A stretch of 64,000 bases of DNA from Colias croceus (taxonomy: Eukaryota > Arthropoda > Insecta > Lepidoptera > Pieridae), in assembly GCF_905220415.1 (NCBI RefSeq), contig NC_059545.1, forward strand, positions 6,768,001 to 6,832,000, read 5' to 3'. The position numbers and the translations under genes are program-made. Below the pieces are notes generated by a model. The model did no database searches, had not been told where the DNA came from, and was given only the letters and a program-made list of their open reading frames with translations. Below are positions 1 to 11,967 of the stretch, in pieces; within the stretch, counting starts at the first letter, position 1, and the number at the start of each line of letters is the position of its first letter.

Positions 1-89
1 ATGCTAAGGAATGAAATATATCGTAATTCATATATTTAGATCTAAAAGCTGTTTTTAAGCGCCGATGATTGTCATCGCATCGCAGCGCA

Positions 90-285
90 TCGGGCTTCGC
101 CCGCTTTGTCTAAAACCTAATAAATTATACATACTAAAACCTTTCTCTTGAATCACTCTGTCTATTAAAAAAAACCGCATCAAAATTCGTTGCGTAGTTT
201 TAAAGATTTATTTTAAAGCTTACAAAGGGACATAGGGACAGAAAAAGTGACTTTGTTTTATACTACCTATGTAGTGATGATGAAA
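90..285 (+). repeat. Dispersed repeat family R1, copy a
   Basis: One of four related copies in this window (90-285, 1759-1931, 10551-10740, and 23371-23570 in reverse). They share a GC-rich head (GCTTCGCCCGCTTTGTCTAA), a middle block of the form ATCAAAAT..GTTGCGTAGTTTTAAAG, and a tail with ACAAAGGGACATAGGGACAG followed by GTGACTTTGTTTTATACTA. No coding capacity is visible. It behaves like a non-autonomous lepidopteran interspersed repeat; class not determined. Confidence 0.8.
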
Positions 286-1758
286 TTAGTAACATCATAC
301 ATTCTGCATGAGGCAAAGTTACTCCCTTTCAATCAATTCCCGACTTTGATATTGTTAATAATATTACGAGGGATCGCAAGGGGAGTCCCTGAGGTAGATA
401 AGGACCCTATAATGAGAATGTTTGCATAAGGAGCGCTATCGCCCCGCGCGGAAACAAATCCAAGCGAAACAGGAAGATGATAAACATTCGAGCTCACCCT
501 AATAACCTACTAAAGAACCTACAATATCGTATATACCTATAGGCAGGAATTTTCAGTAAGGCAATATAGTTGCATCTTGGAAAAGTTTAACTTCATCGTA
601 GAAAACTAGCATTATCATGATAATATAGGTAGGTACTAAACATGTTATTTCAATTAAGATTCTTCTCCATCAAATGTCTATTATCGATAAATTCAATTAG
701 TAAGATATTATGTCGTTAGAAATTTCCACTATAGGATCCCAGACTTTCATGGTTAAACAATAAACATGCGTTTGGTTTAAAATAACGCACACAGCCTCAG
801 CAACCACTCATCAGCATATCGATACGTAATTAATGAACAAGGAGCTGATAAGAGATAAGAGGGGCTATTCAATTAGAGGCGGTAGATCAAGTGTCGTTTT
901 TATGAAGACCGCCTCGGGTCACCTAACGTTGTACCTCCTATATCACGAGCTGTCATCGCGACGGAATACATCTGTGTGTATTAATTACGTTATAATTTCT
1001 GAACATTCGTCGTATCATAATTATGACAAGCTGTACAATTCATCTCTATTTGGGACTGTTTGTATAGGATATTAATTATGATTGTCTGTTCTCGAGGTAA
1101 AAGCTTAAAAATCCTTTGTTGTGATATGATAGGTTTTTTTCATTATTTTAACCAGGTTTTTATGGGACAAAAATCCAAATACAATTGTAAATAAAATGAA
1201 GATTTTCCTATACCTAGATAAATATTCCGCAAATCAATTTCGATATTCAGATATCTAAACTGACTCTACAGATTTTTAGTCTCATTTTTTTTTCTTAGCT
1301 TTTTTAATTACTATTATTTATGCACCCTATCGATCTTTTTGCTAAGTATTTTTAGGTTAGATATACTTACTTATCTATATAATAAGTAAGGTAATTTAAA
1401 TAATTTTTTACTTAGACCTAGTAAGCATTTATTTGAATTTACGATGGGATTATTAAACATAGCTTATTTAATTTTCAACGGACATTACAATAATATTGCT
1501 TATCATATTATTGTGGCAATTCTCTGTAGAGTATATAAAGTTCATTCTCAGAAACTCCTCCCACTCTTATCAAGAATTACTTAGGTATGGGCAATGTTGG
1601 TAAATATAATATTTATATTACATTCTTTTATGTCCTATGTTTTATATCTAGCTATTTCATATTAAAACTGACTATATTAATATTATCGAAATTAATAAAA
1701 AGATAGAAATTAAATAATATTTTTCCGAATATTTTCATCACTTTCGATATTATACACA

Positions 1759-1931
1759 ACTAGCTTACTGCCCGCGGCTTCACCCGCTTTGTCTAAAATC
1801 TAATAAAACATATTATACTAAAACCTGTCTCTTAAATCACTCTATCTATTAAAAAACCGAACCAAAATCCTCTGCGTAGTTTTAAAGAATAAAGCATACA
1901 AAGGGACATAGGGACAGAGAAAGCGACTTTA
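1759..1931 (+). repeat. Dispersed repeat family R1, copy b
   Basis: Starts with ACTAGCTTACTGCCCGCGGC and carries the same ACAAAGGGACATAGGGACAG block as the copy at 90-285. It is diverged by substitutions and a small deletion near the tail. Confidence 0.8.
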
Positions 1932-2457
1932 TAAACGACGATAATAAATTCAGGGTAAATAAATATTTCGAAACATAAAGTGTTTAAAAATATTCCATAG
2001 ATTGTGTATCTAACTGCAATCTACATCTAATACAAGATAAATAAATTGTAAAAATTGCTCTTTTAAAAATAACTAACTTACTTAAACTAACATACCTGGT
2101 ATAAAACCAAATCGCATCCCTCTGTCTGTGTGTCGCTATGTACCTAATTTAAATTTGATTCTATAAAACTATATGCATAATGCAAGGTATTTTTCAAAGA
2201 TATAATTTGTTAAGTTTTAGACAACGCGGACGAAGCTGCGGCCGAAAACTTGGGTACATATTTTTACTCTACACAAATAATATTGTATTATCTATGTTAG
2301 ATATATTAATATGACTGTATACTAATAATGCCAGTTACTAATAGTAAATATGAAACTAAATAATTTGTTTCAGAATCTACTGGAAAATTATACGCGACTC
2401 TCACTTATTTATAAGTTGAAATAGGACGATAGAGCACCTATATTCACGTGAATTTTT

Positions 2458-2632
2458 GAAGTGAAAACTTCTTTAGCGGCGTTGGGTATAAAATCTTAAA
2501 CTCGCGTCAGGACACGTGGCCTGATCGAAAAAGCGTAAGACGGATTTTTTTAGCCCTTATATTCCATGCGTAAGACGGATACCATTCCAAAATATCAAAC
2601 ATGCTGAACGTTAATAATCAAGTTTTCACTTC
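2458..2632. mobile_element. MITE, GAAGTG-TIR family, divergent copy
   Basis: The ends are GAAGTGAAAACTTCTTTAG and (reverse) AAGTTTTCACTTC, the same terminal inverted repeat as the copies at 3056, 29709 and 37353, with one extra A in each arm. The interior differs and contains two CGTAAGACGGAT boxes. Confidence 0.6.
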
Positions 2633-3055
2633 TGCCGGCACTCCCGGAGTGCAACCCGTCTTTTTTTTCATTTTACTTTTAATGAAATCGAATTAATAAA
2701 TTGTTAAACGGCAATTTAATTTAGATAATTATTTAAAGATGTGAAAACAAATCTAAAATAAAATTAATTAACCCCGAAAATTATCTAATTCTAGTCATAG
2801 TTTGTGCAACAGGGATGACACTACCCAGCCAAATTCTGCCAAATGCGTACTAAAATAAATAAATTTTCACTCTACATACTCCACTTTTGACGCACGGGAC
2901 ATGCGAGACGCATCCAACGCTTTGCAGGACCATTTTACTAATTCTTGCAAAGTGGGATTACATCCAGCGTAGAGGGATAGTCACGCAGAATGCGGTACTT
3001 TTGGCCGTAATATTTGTATAAAAAAATGTGTGCGTGTACTAGTGTACACACGTAA

Positions 3056-3240
3056 GAAGTGAAACTTCTTTATGACCTTATTTGTCAAAAAATAATTTAC
3101 TATATGCAACTTTACAGAAATACGTCGAATCACGCGTGGTAGGGATAAGAAAAAGATGGCGCGTAACGGAAAATTGTCACGCGTAACGAAAAAATGTTAC
3201 ACTAAATTTTTTTCCAACCCCGATAAAGAAGTTTCACTTC
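3056..3240. mobile_element. MITE, GAAGTG-TIR family, copy 1
   Basis: A 185-bp element bounded by a perfect 18-bp terminal inverted repeat (GAAGTGAAACTTCTTTAT and its reverse complement). Its interior is nearly the same as the copies at 29709-29896 and 37353-37538, including GGCGCGTAACGG and CACGCGTAACG boxes. About 30 bp to the left, containing the imperfect palindrome TGTGTGCGTGTACTAGTGTA, is also shared between copies, so the real element may begin near 3020. Confidence 0.85.
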
Positions 3241-5439
3241 AATAATGTATAATGTTTTTCTCAAAATTAAATAGAACAATTTCATTGTTTATAACCGCCC
3301 CAAGTTAATCGTCGGATAGGGATACCCATATTATGGAAAATCAACTAAGAATGTACCCATCTATAATCTAAATTAGTTATTTATTATAACCTGACTTAAT
3401 ATTTCATGAAATCATATCTTTTTGAATATAGTATAAACTGGTATCATTAGCTTAAAAATCTTATGAGTCTCTGTTAGACACACTACCATGCTAATTAGTT
3501 TTGAATAATGATGTCCATGTTTATTGTGAGTAAAAAATTATTTGACAAGCCGCTTGTACCGGCATCGCTGATAAAAATTAAAAATATATCTTTTTTGGTT
3601 ACTAGGTAGGTAGCTAAATGTTTTTAAACCAATTTGTGTTGAATTAAATCATAAAAAAATCTCTTTGTAAAGTATTAGTATTGAAAATGATGAGCATCTA
3701 TTTTATTATAAATTTTAGGAATTCTTAGCTGGGAAAAATAATTGTATTTTAGTATCAACAAAAAATATTTGTATATCTGTATCGTTTATCGGGATTTTTC
3801 TTTGATGTAGAGTTCTAGGTATTTATGGTAGGTACTACAACTATTTTCGTGGGTTCTGTGTTATCAAAAAAGCTTATTTTCCACTTAATTTAGTTAAATT
3901 AAAAGTACATAATATTATGTGTTTTAATCAATGTTTTAATTCAATGTAAATGCTATAAAATATATCCATAAGCTTCGATATTTATTAAATTTGATAGGTA
4001 CTTTTTGTTATAAATTTAACTATTAATGGTTTTATTTTATTTTGATGAAAATCTTCTTTATATTTAAAATGTTTTGCCTTTCTGTTAATGTCATTATATC
4101 CTTATTGTAGTACACCTACCTAGTCACATTTAAAGAGGTCGATTTGAATACCTACTTGAAATATCAATATCAAATGGCCTTGCCAAATTTACACTGCGAT
4201 AACATTTTAAACTCCTTGCAAAGATACTTAGCGCAACAATGTAAGTGAGTACTTATGTGTTATGAATGTAGGTATGTTGAGCAGGCGCCAGCTCATACTG
4301 GCTACACACAAATTAAGCTGTACGTGTGTACACGCACACATTTTTTTTTGTTTAATTAAGTAGATATATATTAAACCTTTTCAGCCGATGGATTGGATTT
4401 GGTTAAGATTATACGATTAAAATATTCGATATGTTCATTGATTGTTACCTTTATTTTTTTTAATAGGTACCTAAATTAAAGTAGGTACCTAGTTAATAAG
4501 TTTATTTCATGCCTGTTGATAGATGCATCATAATACCTATAGGTAGATATCTAATCTTTCTTTTCAGGAGTATTATAATATAATTATTTCATTTGCGTAA
4601 TAATTTTTGATCATCTTATACCTAGATACCTTGCGTTTCAGCTAAATAAAGACAAAATATCAATTTAATATTTTTCATAAACAAAAAACAAGACTGACAC
4701 ATCGATAAATGTTCCTCTAATAGTAATATATCTTTTTTGGTTACTAAAAATAAATAAATATAAAAATAAATATAAATAAAAACAAATAAAACTTTAATAA
4801 CCCTAAGAAATGTTTAATGTTCGTTTGCACTGCATTGTGCTTCAGACGTCAGGCACTTGAGATCCCGCCCTTAGCCGAGAACGAGCTTAAATTAAAAGCT
4901 TTGACGCGAAACAAATGCGACTGCGCACTTTCTAGATAAATTTATTATTCTACAGACTTTCAAATGACGTGTTTCTAATAATAGAATAACATATTATAGG
5001 TATTTTCATTGAATATATTTTTCACATTATTTATTTAAAAGACACGGCATTTCTTTCAGAATAAATCTTTCAGAGCTTCTTTGCGTGTAGGCGATTGGAA
5101 AAGAAGTTTATAGGTGAAATAATAAAAACCTTTAGAAAGTTTGGGTTGTAATGCTTATAAAAACATACAAACGCTGATATTATTATAAATCGTTATTATT
5201 AAGTTAATAATAACTGAGTACCTATAACTTAATTATCGATTCAATCGATCGAAAAAGCTTGTTTCAATTTGTATATTATTGAATTAAATCACTATACCAT
5301 GAAACGTAGTACATAATAATGTCCTATATACATATATAATAGAGTTCAAAAATAAAAAAATAATAATTGTGCCAATTGTTCATAATCTGAATCGAAATCT
5401 AAATCCACAAGCCCACCTGAATCTGCAATGCACACTTAC

Positions 5440-5549
5440 TTGTTAGGCTGCGGCACTATGGTCTCATAATTGAACGACTGCAGCAGTTTGCCGACCGCCT
5501 CGTTGATCTCCAACTTGTCAGCTGGCTGCTCTTGTGCCCAACTCATCAT
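5440..5549 (-). CDS. First coding exon of a gene extending left; SoxE-like dimerisation motif
   Basis: Two adjacent ATG codons at 5544-5549 (minus) open a 36-codon frame. It ends in a canonical donor (AACAA|gtaagt, cut after 5440), leaving phase 2. The peptide ends INEAVGKLLQSFNYETIVPQ. Its spacing of I-x-E-A-V, leucines, an aromatic pair and a V-P motif resembles the DIM segment just before the HMG box of SoxE (Sox8/9/10, fly Sox100B) proteins. The exon is much more GC-rich than its surroundings. No HMG box is visible because the next exon is outside the window or was not found. That this is a real exon is fairly likely; the SoxE identity is a tentative motif match. Confidence 0.5.
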
Positions 5550-5602
5550 CGCGACGCAACGTGGAGCGCGGGGACGCGTGCGGTCGACTCGCGCGCAATC
5601 AC

Positions 5603-5640
5603 TATAAAGAGCCCCTTATGCTCCGTGGATACGTATAAAA
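5603..5640 (+). promoter_or_regulatory. Two TATA-like boxes on the plus strand
   Basis: TATAAAG (5603-5609) and TATAAAA (5634-5640) lie just upstream of the minus-strand exon at 5440-5549 but read in the plus direction. About 50 bp further on is a short frame, ATG at 5688 to TGA at 5765, encoding 25 mostly hydrophobic residues. Divergent transcription is possible; nothing else supports a plus-strand gene here. Confidence 0.25.
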
Positions 5641-6948
5641 GCTCGGATAGCTTGCGCGTGTTTACTGTATTGAATTGTTTTTGAGTTATGGCCATTGGAA
5701 TTGTTTTGGTGTGGACGATATCATGTGATATATTATTATGTATGACATCTACTAATTGTGCGTGATAAGGAAGTTTAATTTATTTTATTGTGTAGTGTAT
5801 TTTTTATATTTTTATTAATATTTTGTAAAGTTCAATAAGGTGAGCGTATTTTTGACATTAGGTACTCTGTATATTTTAATCGTTAATAAATTTATGTTTC
5901 CAAATTAATTTGTAGATAAGCTCAAAGTTAATTTTGTGATTTAAGTCCATAAATGCTCTAACAACGATTTAAATAAATTGAACCATATTTTTAAAGCAGT
6001 CTCTAGGTATAGTAGATGGTAGAGATAAACATGTGGTTATTTATAGAATTTTCCAAGTTTTCCTGTAAGCTGTGCAGTGGGCGTTACTGGCCGGTGATTA
6101 GCACCGCCTCGCGTCGCTATTGGTGCGCTGGCCGCTCTGACGTCACAGCTCTGCGCGCACGCATCTCCATTACCTATAATGTGACACTGATTTCAACACA
6201 TCCGAAAACGTGAAACGAACGTCTCATAACTTTCTTGTTAAACTAATATCCCATAAACTCACATAAACTCAATGTAAAAAACACTTTCATAAGCTTTCGA
6301 TAGCTGGCTCTAGGTATATATATTTACTTCTCAGTTAAAATGGAATAAGTACCTACCAAGAAAGGGTAGAATATTTTAACAATTCTTCTTGAACATACTT
6401 ACTTAATTGTAATAAATGTGCAGAACATAGCCATGCTGTCGACTTCAATACAGAAATAAGCAGTGGGAGGTAGACCAATATTTATTAAATCCAAAACGAA
6501 AGAAAAAGTGGAAAGTAGAGACATGTGAACTCTATTTATTTAACAAGCGCTGAATCAGTTTAAGTTAAATTTATGAGGTTATCTTAAACGAAGTTTTCAT
6601 TAACATAAAAAAGAAAATCAATACCTAAACATGGGTTACCTACATAATAATAACACCTACGCCCCTCAGTGCAGCGCTCCTATCAAATACCATCGTTGCG
6701 TTCCACTATTTATCACAGTACGTAGGTACCTACCCACTTAAAAAAAAATATAAGTTTATGAGAATGGAGATGTTGGTATCGCCCGACGCCCTTAGGTATA
6801 TTATACCTAATATTATACAATGTAATACCTATAGAAGTGACAAGTGCTATAGTTTGTTAGTTTAATAACCTAGTAGTAAATTGTAAAATACGTCCTTTAT
6901 GATATATTATCTACTTATGGATTTTCAATTTACGCATTTATATCATAC

Positions 6949-7157
6949 CTACTAACTGCGCTCCGCGGTTTCACCCGCGTAGCTCCGCTCCTGTTGGTCA
7001 GCGTGATGAATGATGATATAGGTAATATAGCCTATAGCCTTCCTCAATGAATGGGCTATTACACCGAAATAATTTTTCAAATCGGGCGGTAGTTTCTGAG
7101 ATTAGCGCGTTCAAACAAACAAACTCTTCAGCTTTATAATATCTATTAGTGTAGATT
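6949..7157 (+). repeat. Dispersed repeat family R2, copy a
   Basis: Starts ACTAACTGCGCTCCGCGGTT and continues with CCTATAGCCTTCCTC, TTCAAATCGG, GAGATTAGCGCGTTCAAACA and CTCTTCAGCTTTATAATAT. The same order of blocks is present at 16478-16681, 44908-45279 and (reverse, partial) 47020-47138. Non-coding. The open frame on the opposite strand is a repeat shadow. Confidence 0.8.
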
Positions 7158-8875
7158 TTTTCATTTCTTTTTAACGACGGCTCTCTCACTAATTTCAACT
7201 CAGCTATGAAAGATGTAGGTAGGTATCTACGTTTTGAATTTTATGCAATCATTGCATAAGCATAAGAATATCTGGACCTCGTCTGTTAACTAAACTAAGT
7301 AATAGTGATAGTGCAAACATTTTGATTTTTGCACTGTATCACTTGCTTGGGCTGTTTCAATGAAAAAAAAAACGCCTTTGCCATTCCAGCCGATAACCAT
7401 TTTTGCGCCAAATTGAATTAACATTCCTTCAACTATATATATATTTATGAATAAGTAATAAATAACTTTTTATCCAAGCATAGGTAAGTTCGAATACCCA
7501 GTTAAATTACCTTTACAGGATGATTTTTGAAATCGGTCCGATATGTTATCGAATTAACGAAATCCAAATCTTTCTTCTTTAAAAAATTAGAGACAGACAA
7601 GAAGTTAGATTAGGTACATGCAGAAAATAATAAATGTTTTCAAAATTCCAGCTATATAAAGCAATTCACAATTCACATAAGTAGGTAAATATTTAGTAGG
7701 TACCTACCTTCATAAAGCTGATAGGTAGGTATTGCACATACACAGTACATCAAAATACGTTAAGTATTCATTTTTCGAACATTGTTTGTTTAGTGTACAC
7801 TCACAAATTAGCTGCTTTTTATTAAAACTTCCATTTGCTCAATTAGAATGGTCTAATTTTGTGCCCAATACACGCTAGAAACCGCTAATTGAGTTGTCAA
7901 GGATGTGAGTACCGCACCAATTGTGTTTGCAACATATCAATATCTCAAACTAACATCGGTAATTATTAAAATATTAATTTTGAATTTAAACTTAATAAAC
8001 CTACTCATAACTTACTAGGTACTGAAAATAATAGTATCGCTCTATTTTGTAGGAACTTACCAATGTAACTCAAACTCAAACATTTATTTATTCAACTAGA
8101 CTTCGTTGAGAAGCGCGGAAATTAGTGAACAGATTCTGATTAGGTAGGTACTTATAGTACTTGCAAATTGCAATGCTTTGCAGTGTTACAGCTTATGTAT
8201 CAGATACATATTATATCTAGATATTATATTCTTTATTATAAGCTATAGCAATACTTTGTGCGGGTTCCTTGGTCGTCTGGTCGATATTATATTATGGTGG
8301 TAGTAAGTGAATGGTCAATGGAGGATCAAAATGTACGTAGGTATAGTATACGTACGATTGAACGACGATATAAGTACCTAATAAGCATAGAGGAAAGTAT
8401 CTAATACATTTGGTAATACTATGGAGAGTTAAAAGTTAGTAGGTAGGCATACCTACGATTGGTCAACTTTAAATTTTGGGTAGGTACTAGGTACCTACCT
8501 ACTGGCTACAAAACGATGACACAGAAATGGACACAGAATACATAATATGTAGTAGCTAACGATGACTCAATATTTACTTGAAGAAAAATAATCAAATTAA
8601 AAAAATCAAAGTAACCAATAATAGTTAGGAAAAATTTTACGTACCTACCTATTAACATAATATCTAAGATTTCACAAATTGTTGTAAAATAATACAGAAT
8701 AAATATTATATGTACCTACTAGCGAACTAGCCGTTGAAAGCAAGGACGTTAAATATTTTTTTCAATCTTTTTTGCACTAGACTATGAATTTATTATTATG
8801 TATCAAGACATTTACAAGCTCGTTTTTTCAAAAAATAAAATCCCTAATTTTTTTGTGCATGGTCACCTCATTTAG

Positions 8876-8962
8876 AAAGACACAAGTTGGATGCGACTGA
8901 AGGACTTGTATCCATGGCTATGAACGTTATGAATAAATTATAAAAAAAAAGACACAAGTTGG
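8876..8962 (+). mobile_element. Very short retroposed insertion with target-site duplication
   Basis: A 57-bp unit (8891-8947) ending in ATGAATAAATTAT plus an A-run is bracketed by direct repeats AAAGACACAAGTTGG at 8876-8890 and 8948-8962. An AATAAA-like signal, an A tail and a duplication of about 14-15 bp are the marks of LINE-mediated retroposition of a strongly 5'-truncated transcript. The source RNA was not identified. Confidence 0.75.
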
Positions 8963-9440
8963 GGACGGACACGCTCTCACTCGGACCGGTTTTTGCGCCC
9001 ATAGATCACATCATAGTTAGTATTATAACGTTTTAGTGTAGCTGTGTGTAGGGAGATGAAATTAAAGATTGCTAGCAGCCAATTAAATTTATATATTCTT
9101 CTAAATTACACAAAAATATACTATTTTAATTTACTAACTACAAGACGTGGGCCGGTGGCGCGAGTTACGGGACAACCACAGGGTACATTATTATAACTGG
9201 GGACAACTGAGGCCCCCAGTTGTCCCGTTTGATCCCCCCCAGTCTGGGGGGCGACGCGACGCTATGTGAATGTGCGACGCGACCGAAAATTCTGCGTCAG
9301 CACAGCACCTTTGGTAGAAGGTTTAAATATATTTAATTATTTACTTATAACAGAAAAACATTTAAGTTTAAAAAATATATTTCTAATGAGTCTACGAACT
9401 ACGAACGCTGCTAAAGTGTTGACGTAAACTTTGATATATT

Positions 9441-9476
9441 GTGTCAATTTGACAGTTGACACTTGACATACGTCAT
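9441..9476. promoter_or_regulatory. TTGACA/TGTCAA motif cluster upstream of DBR1
   Basis: GTGTCAATTTGACAGTTGAC followed by ACTTGACATACGTCA lies about 170-210 bp before the DBR1 start codon. Similar clusters precede aprataxin (14233-14260) and ZIP11 (43441-43480). A promoter role is inferred from this recurrence. Confidence 0.45.
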
Positions 9477-9648
9477 TACAGGTTATTCGCCTTTGGACGC
9501 TGTTTGCGTGTTGTTTATTTCCAATAGGCCTATATTCGTTAAAATATGACTTTAGCTGTGATAACGAAACTTTAAAGTCTACAAAATAGTAAAATATACC
9601 CTACATCACAATAATTAGACATTTGAATAGTAAAATCAATCAATTAAA

Positions 9649-11967
9649 ATGAAAATCGCCGTGGAAGGTTGTGCTCATGGAGAGCTAGATAAAATATACG
9701 AATGTATTGAAACTTTACAAGAACGAGAAGGCATTAAAATAGATTTTTTGATCTGCTGCGGGGATTTTCAAGCGGTTCGTAATAATGGAGACTTACGGGC
9801 CATGGCTGTACCTGAGAAGTACCAAAATATCTGCACTTTTCATAAGTAAGTTGTTCAAAAATTATAACCAATCCTAAATTTTATTTCTACAAAAGAATTC
9901 TTTTTAGCCTATAATCAATGCAAATAATGATCATCATTTTCAGATATTATAGTGGAGAAAAAGTTGCACCTATACTTACAATTTTTATTGGAGGAAATCA
10001 TGAAGCATCAAATTATTTACAAGAGCTGCCATTTGGAGGTTGGGTTGCACCAAACATTTATTATTTAGGAAGAGCTGGTGTTATTCAATTTGGAAATTTA
10101 AGGCTTGGTGGTATGTATTTATATAATTTATAATTGATAAATAAAATATGTAAGAGTTTTTAAATGGTTCCCTGCTTGCTTTCGCAAGTAATGAAGTAGG
10201 TTATTATATTTGATGATACAAATCACATCTTCTAGATCAGTTTTGCTTAGATACCGCTAAATTATAACACTTTCTATATCTTCATTGCAGGTATGTCAGG
10301 AATTTTTAAAGGGCATGATTATTTACAAGGCCTTTGGGAAAGTCCACCATACACTACAAGCTCATTGCGATCCGTATACCACATAAGAGCGCTAGATGTA
10401 TTTAGACTTAGTCAATTAAAAGAGAAGATTCATGTTATGCTCTCACATGATTGGCCGAGAGGCATAACTGATTATGGAGATAAAAACTTTTTGTTAAAGA
10501 GAAAACCATTTTTCAGGTAAGTTAATAATTAGTGGAATGATATATTTATAACTAGATTTCCGCCCGCGGCTTCGTCTACTTTGTCTAAAACTTAATAAAT
10601 TATATATTAAAACCTTCCTCTTAAATCACTCTATCCATTAAAAAAACCGGATCAAAATCTGTTGCGTAGTTATGAAGATTTAAGCATACAAAGGGACATA
10701 GAAACAGAGAAAGTGACTTTGTTTTATACTATGTAGTGATAATAGAAAGTAGCAGAAAGTTGTAGAATTAGAATGTAATATTAGTAGCTGAATAATGTTA
10801 ATTTTTTGTATGTATTCAAGCAGTTGTGAATGTAATAACTTTAAAAATAATATTATACTTATAAAAAACTAACTTTTCAGAGAAGACATTGAGTCAAATC
10901 AGCTGGGAAGTCCACCGGCAGAAAAGCTTTTGCACACATTGCAACCTGACTACTGGTTTGCTGCACATTTGCATTGTCAATTTGCAGCATTAGTTAAGCA
11001 TGAAAATGGCACTGAAACCAAGTTCCTAGCTCTTGATAAATGTCTGCCTAAGAGAAGACATTTACAAATATTGGATCTGCCCTCGGAATTTGATGGAGAC
11101 AAACAATTGAAGTATGATGCAGAATGGCTGGCTGTTTTGAAGAACACAAATCATCTTTTGTCCGTTAAAAATATAGATTGTCATTTACCTGGTCCGGGAG
11201 GCAATGAAAGGTAAGCTGTATTTAATTTGAAGTGTATAAATTATTATTACAAAAGCATGGAAAAATTTAATCTAACCGGACATTTTGGACGTTTTCTTAA
11301 ATTTGTATGAGATAAGATCAATTAAAGTTACTTTCCTCTTATGGGCAGATGTATTTTTTATTCAATTTAATAAAGCAAATACATTGTTAAAATTTCCAGA
11401 TACGATTTTACACCGAACCAGGAAGAAAAGGATCTAGTTGAACAATTAATGGGAAATTTAATGATTAATCATGAGACATTTGTACAAACTGCACCTGTTT
11501 ACAAACCTAACATGCCGAGAGTTCCGCCTAACGAAGCAATAATGAATCCACAAACTGTCACTTTGTGTGAGAAACTTGGCATTGATGATCCCCTGCAAGT
11601 AGTTTTAGCTAGATCCGGCAGAAGTATGAAACAACCTTTGATTATTCCGATACCAGACAGTATAGTGCCCAGCACACCTATAAAGTGTTCCAGATTATCA
11701 CTTCCTGCTCCAATCACACCAAGTGAAAATGAAGATCTGTCAGAAACAGTGTCAGCTTTTTCGCAAAGTAACAGCTTTCTGTCTGAAAGTGGTAACGCTA
11801 CAACTGACTGTGAAACACCCCCAAAATCAATGAAAAAAGTATTCAAAAGACGAAATTTGGCTATGTACACACCAGAAGAAGAAAACGGTAGCAATTCTTC
11901 TGGCTCTATGATGGATTCAGACAGTCCACGGTCCAGTAAGCTTGCGTGTAAAAGTGACCAATTATAG
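9649..11967 (+). CDS. DBR1: Lariat debranching enzyme DBR1
   Basis: DBR1 hydrolyses the 2'-5' branch bond of excised intron lariats in the nucleus. Five coding exons, 9649-9845, 9944-10110, 10291-10516, 10881-11210 and 11400-11967, join in frame to 495 codons plus TAG, all with GT-AG introns. The metallophosphoesterase motifs are present in order: EGCAHGELD (C8, H10), CGDFQAVRN (D39), GGNHEASN (N84, H85), SHDWP (H174, D175) and AHLHCQF (H226, H228). The characteristic PPYTTSSLRSVYHIR and GGWVAPNIYYLG blocks are also present. The C-terminal domain (from about residue 310) is serine-rich and variable, as in the family. The length is a little shorter than the human enzyme. Intron 3 carries a repeat R1 copy. 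Candidate poly(A) signals follow, for example AATAAA at 12230 and 12548. No broken residues were seen. Confidence 0.96.
10551..10740 (+). repeat. Dispersed repeat family R1, copy c (DBR1 intron 3)
   Basis: Same block order as the other R1 copies, from ACTAGATTTCCGCCCGCGGC to GTGACTTTGTTTTATACTAT. It makes up about half of the 364-bp intron 3 of DBR1. Confidence 0.8.

Larger units (their letters stand above)
1..5439. other. AT-rich intergenic region with dispersed repeats
   Basis: I see no supportable gene. The region holds two copies of repeat family R1 (about 90-285 and 1759-1931), two TIR MITEs (2458-2632 and 3056-3240), and a fragment of the MITE left flank near 4315-4350. A GC-richer stretch at about 4800-4930, next to an A/T-rich tail, may be an old retroposed fragment. 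Open frames at 247 and 833 are short; the first begins at GTG and lies inside a repeat. Confidence 0.6.
5766..9648. other. Intergenic region upstream of DBR1
   Basis: AT-rich. A GC-rich patch at about 6070-6170 contains a perfect CRE palindrome, TGACGTCA, in an otherwise unconvincing open frame (6016-6213). A repeat R2 copy lies at 6949-7157 and a tiny poly(A)-tailed retroinsertion at 8876-8962. A hairpin at about 9201-9228 has GGGACAACTG arms. The DBR1 promoter is at about 9430-9600. Confidence 0.5.

Noticed and set aside
5688..5765. 25-codon hydrophobic frame downstream of the plus-strand TATA boxes
   Set aside because: Too short, with no splice site or conserved feature; noted only as context for possible divergent transcription.
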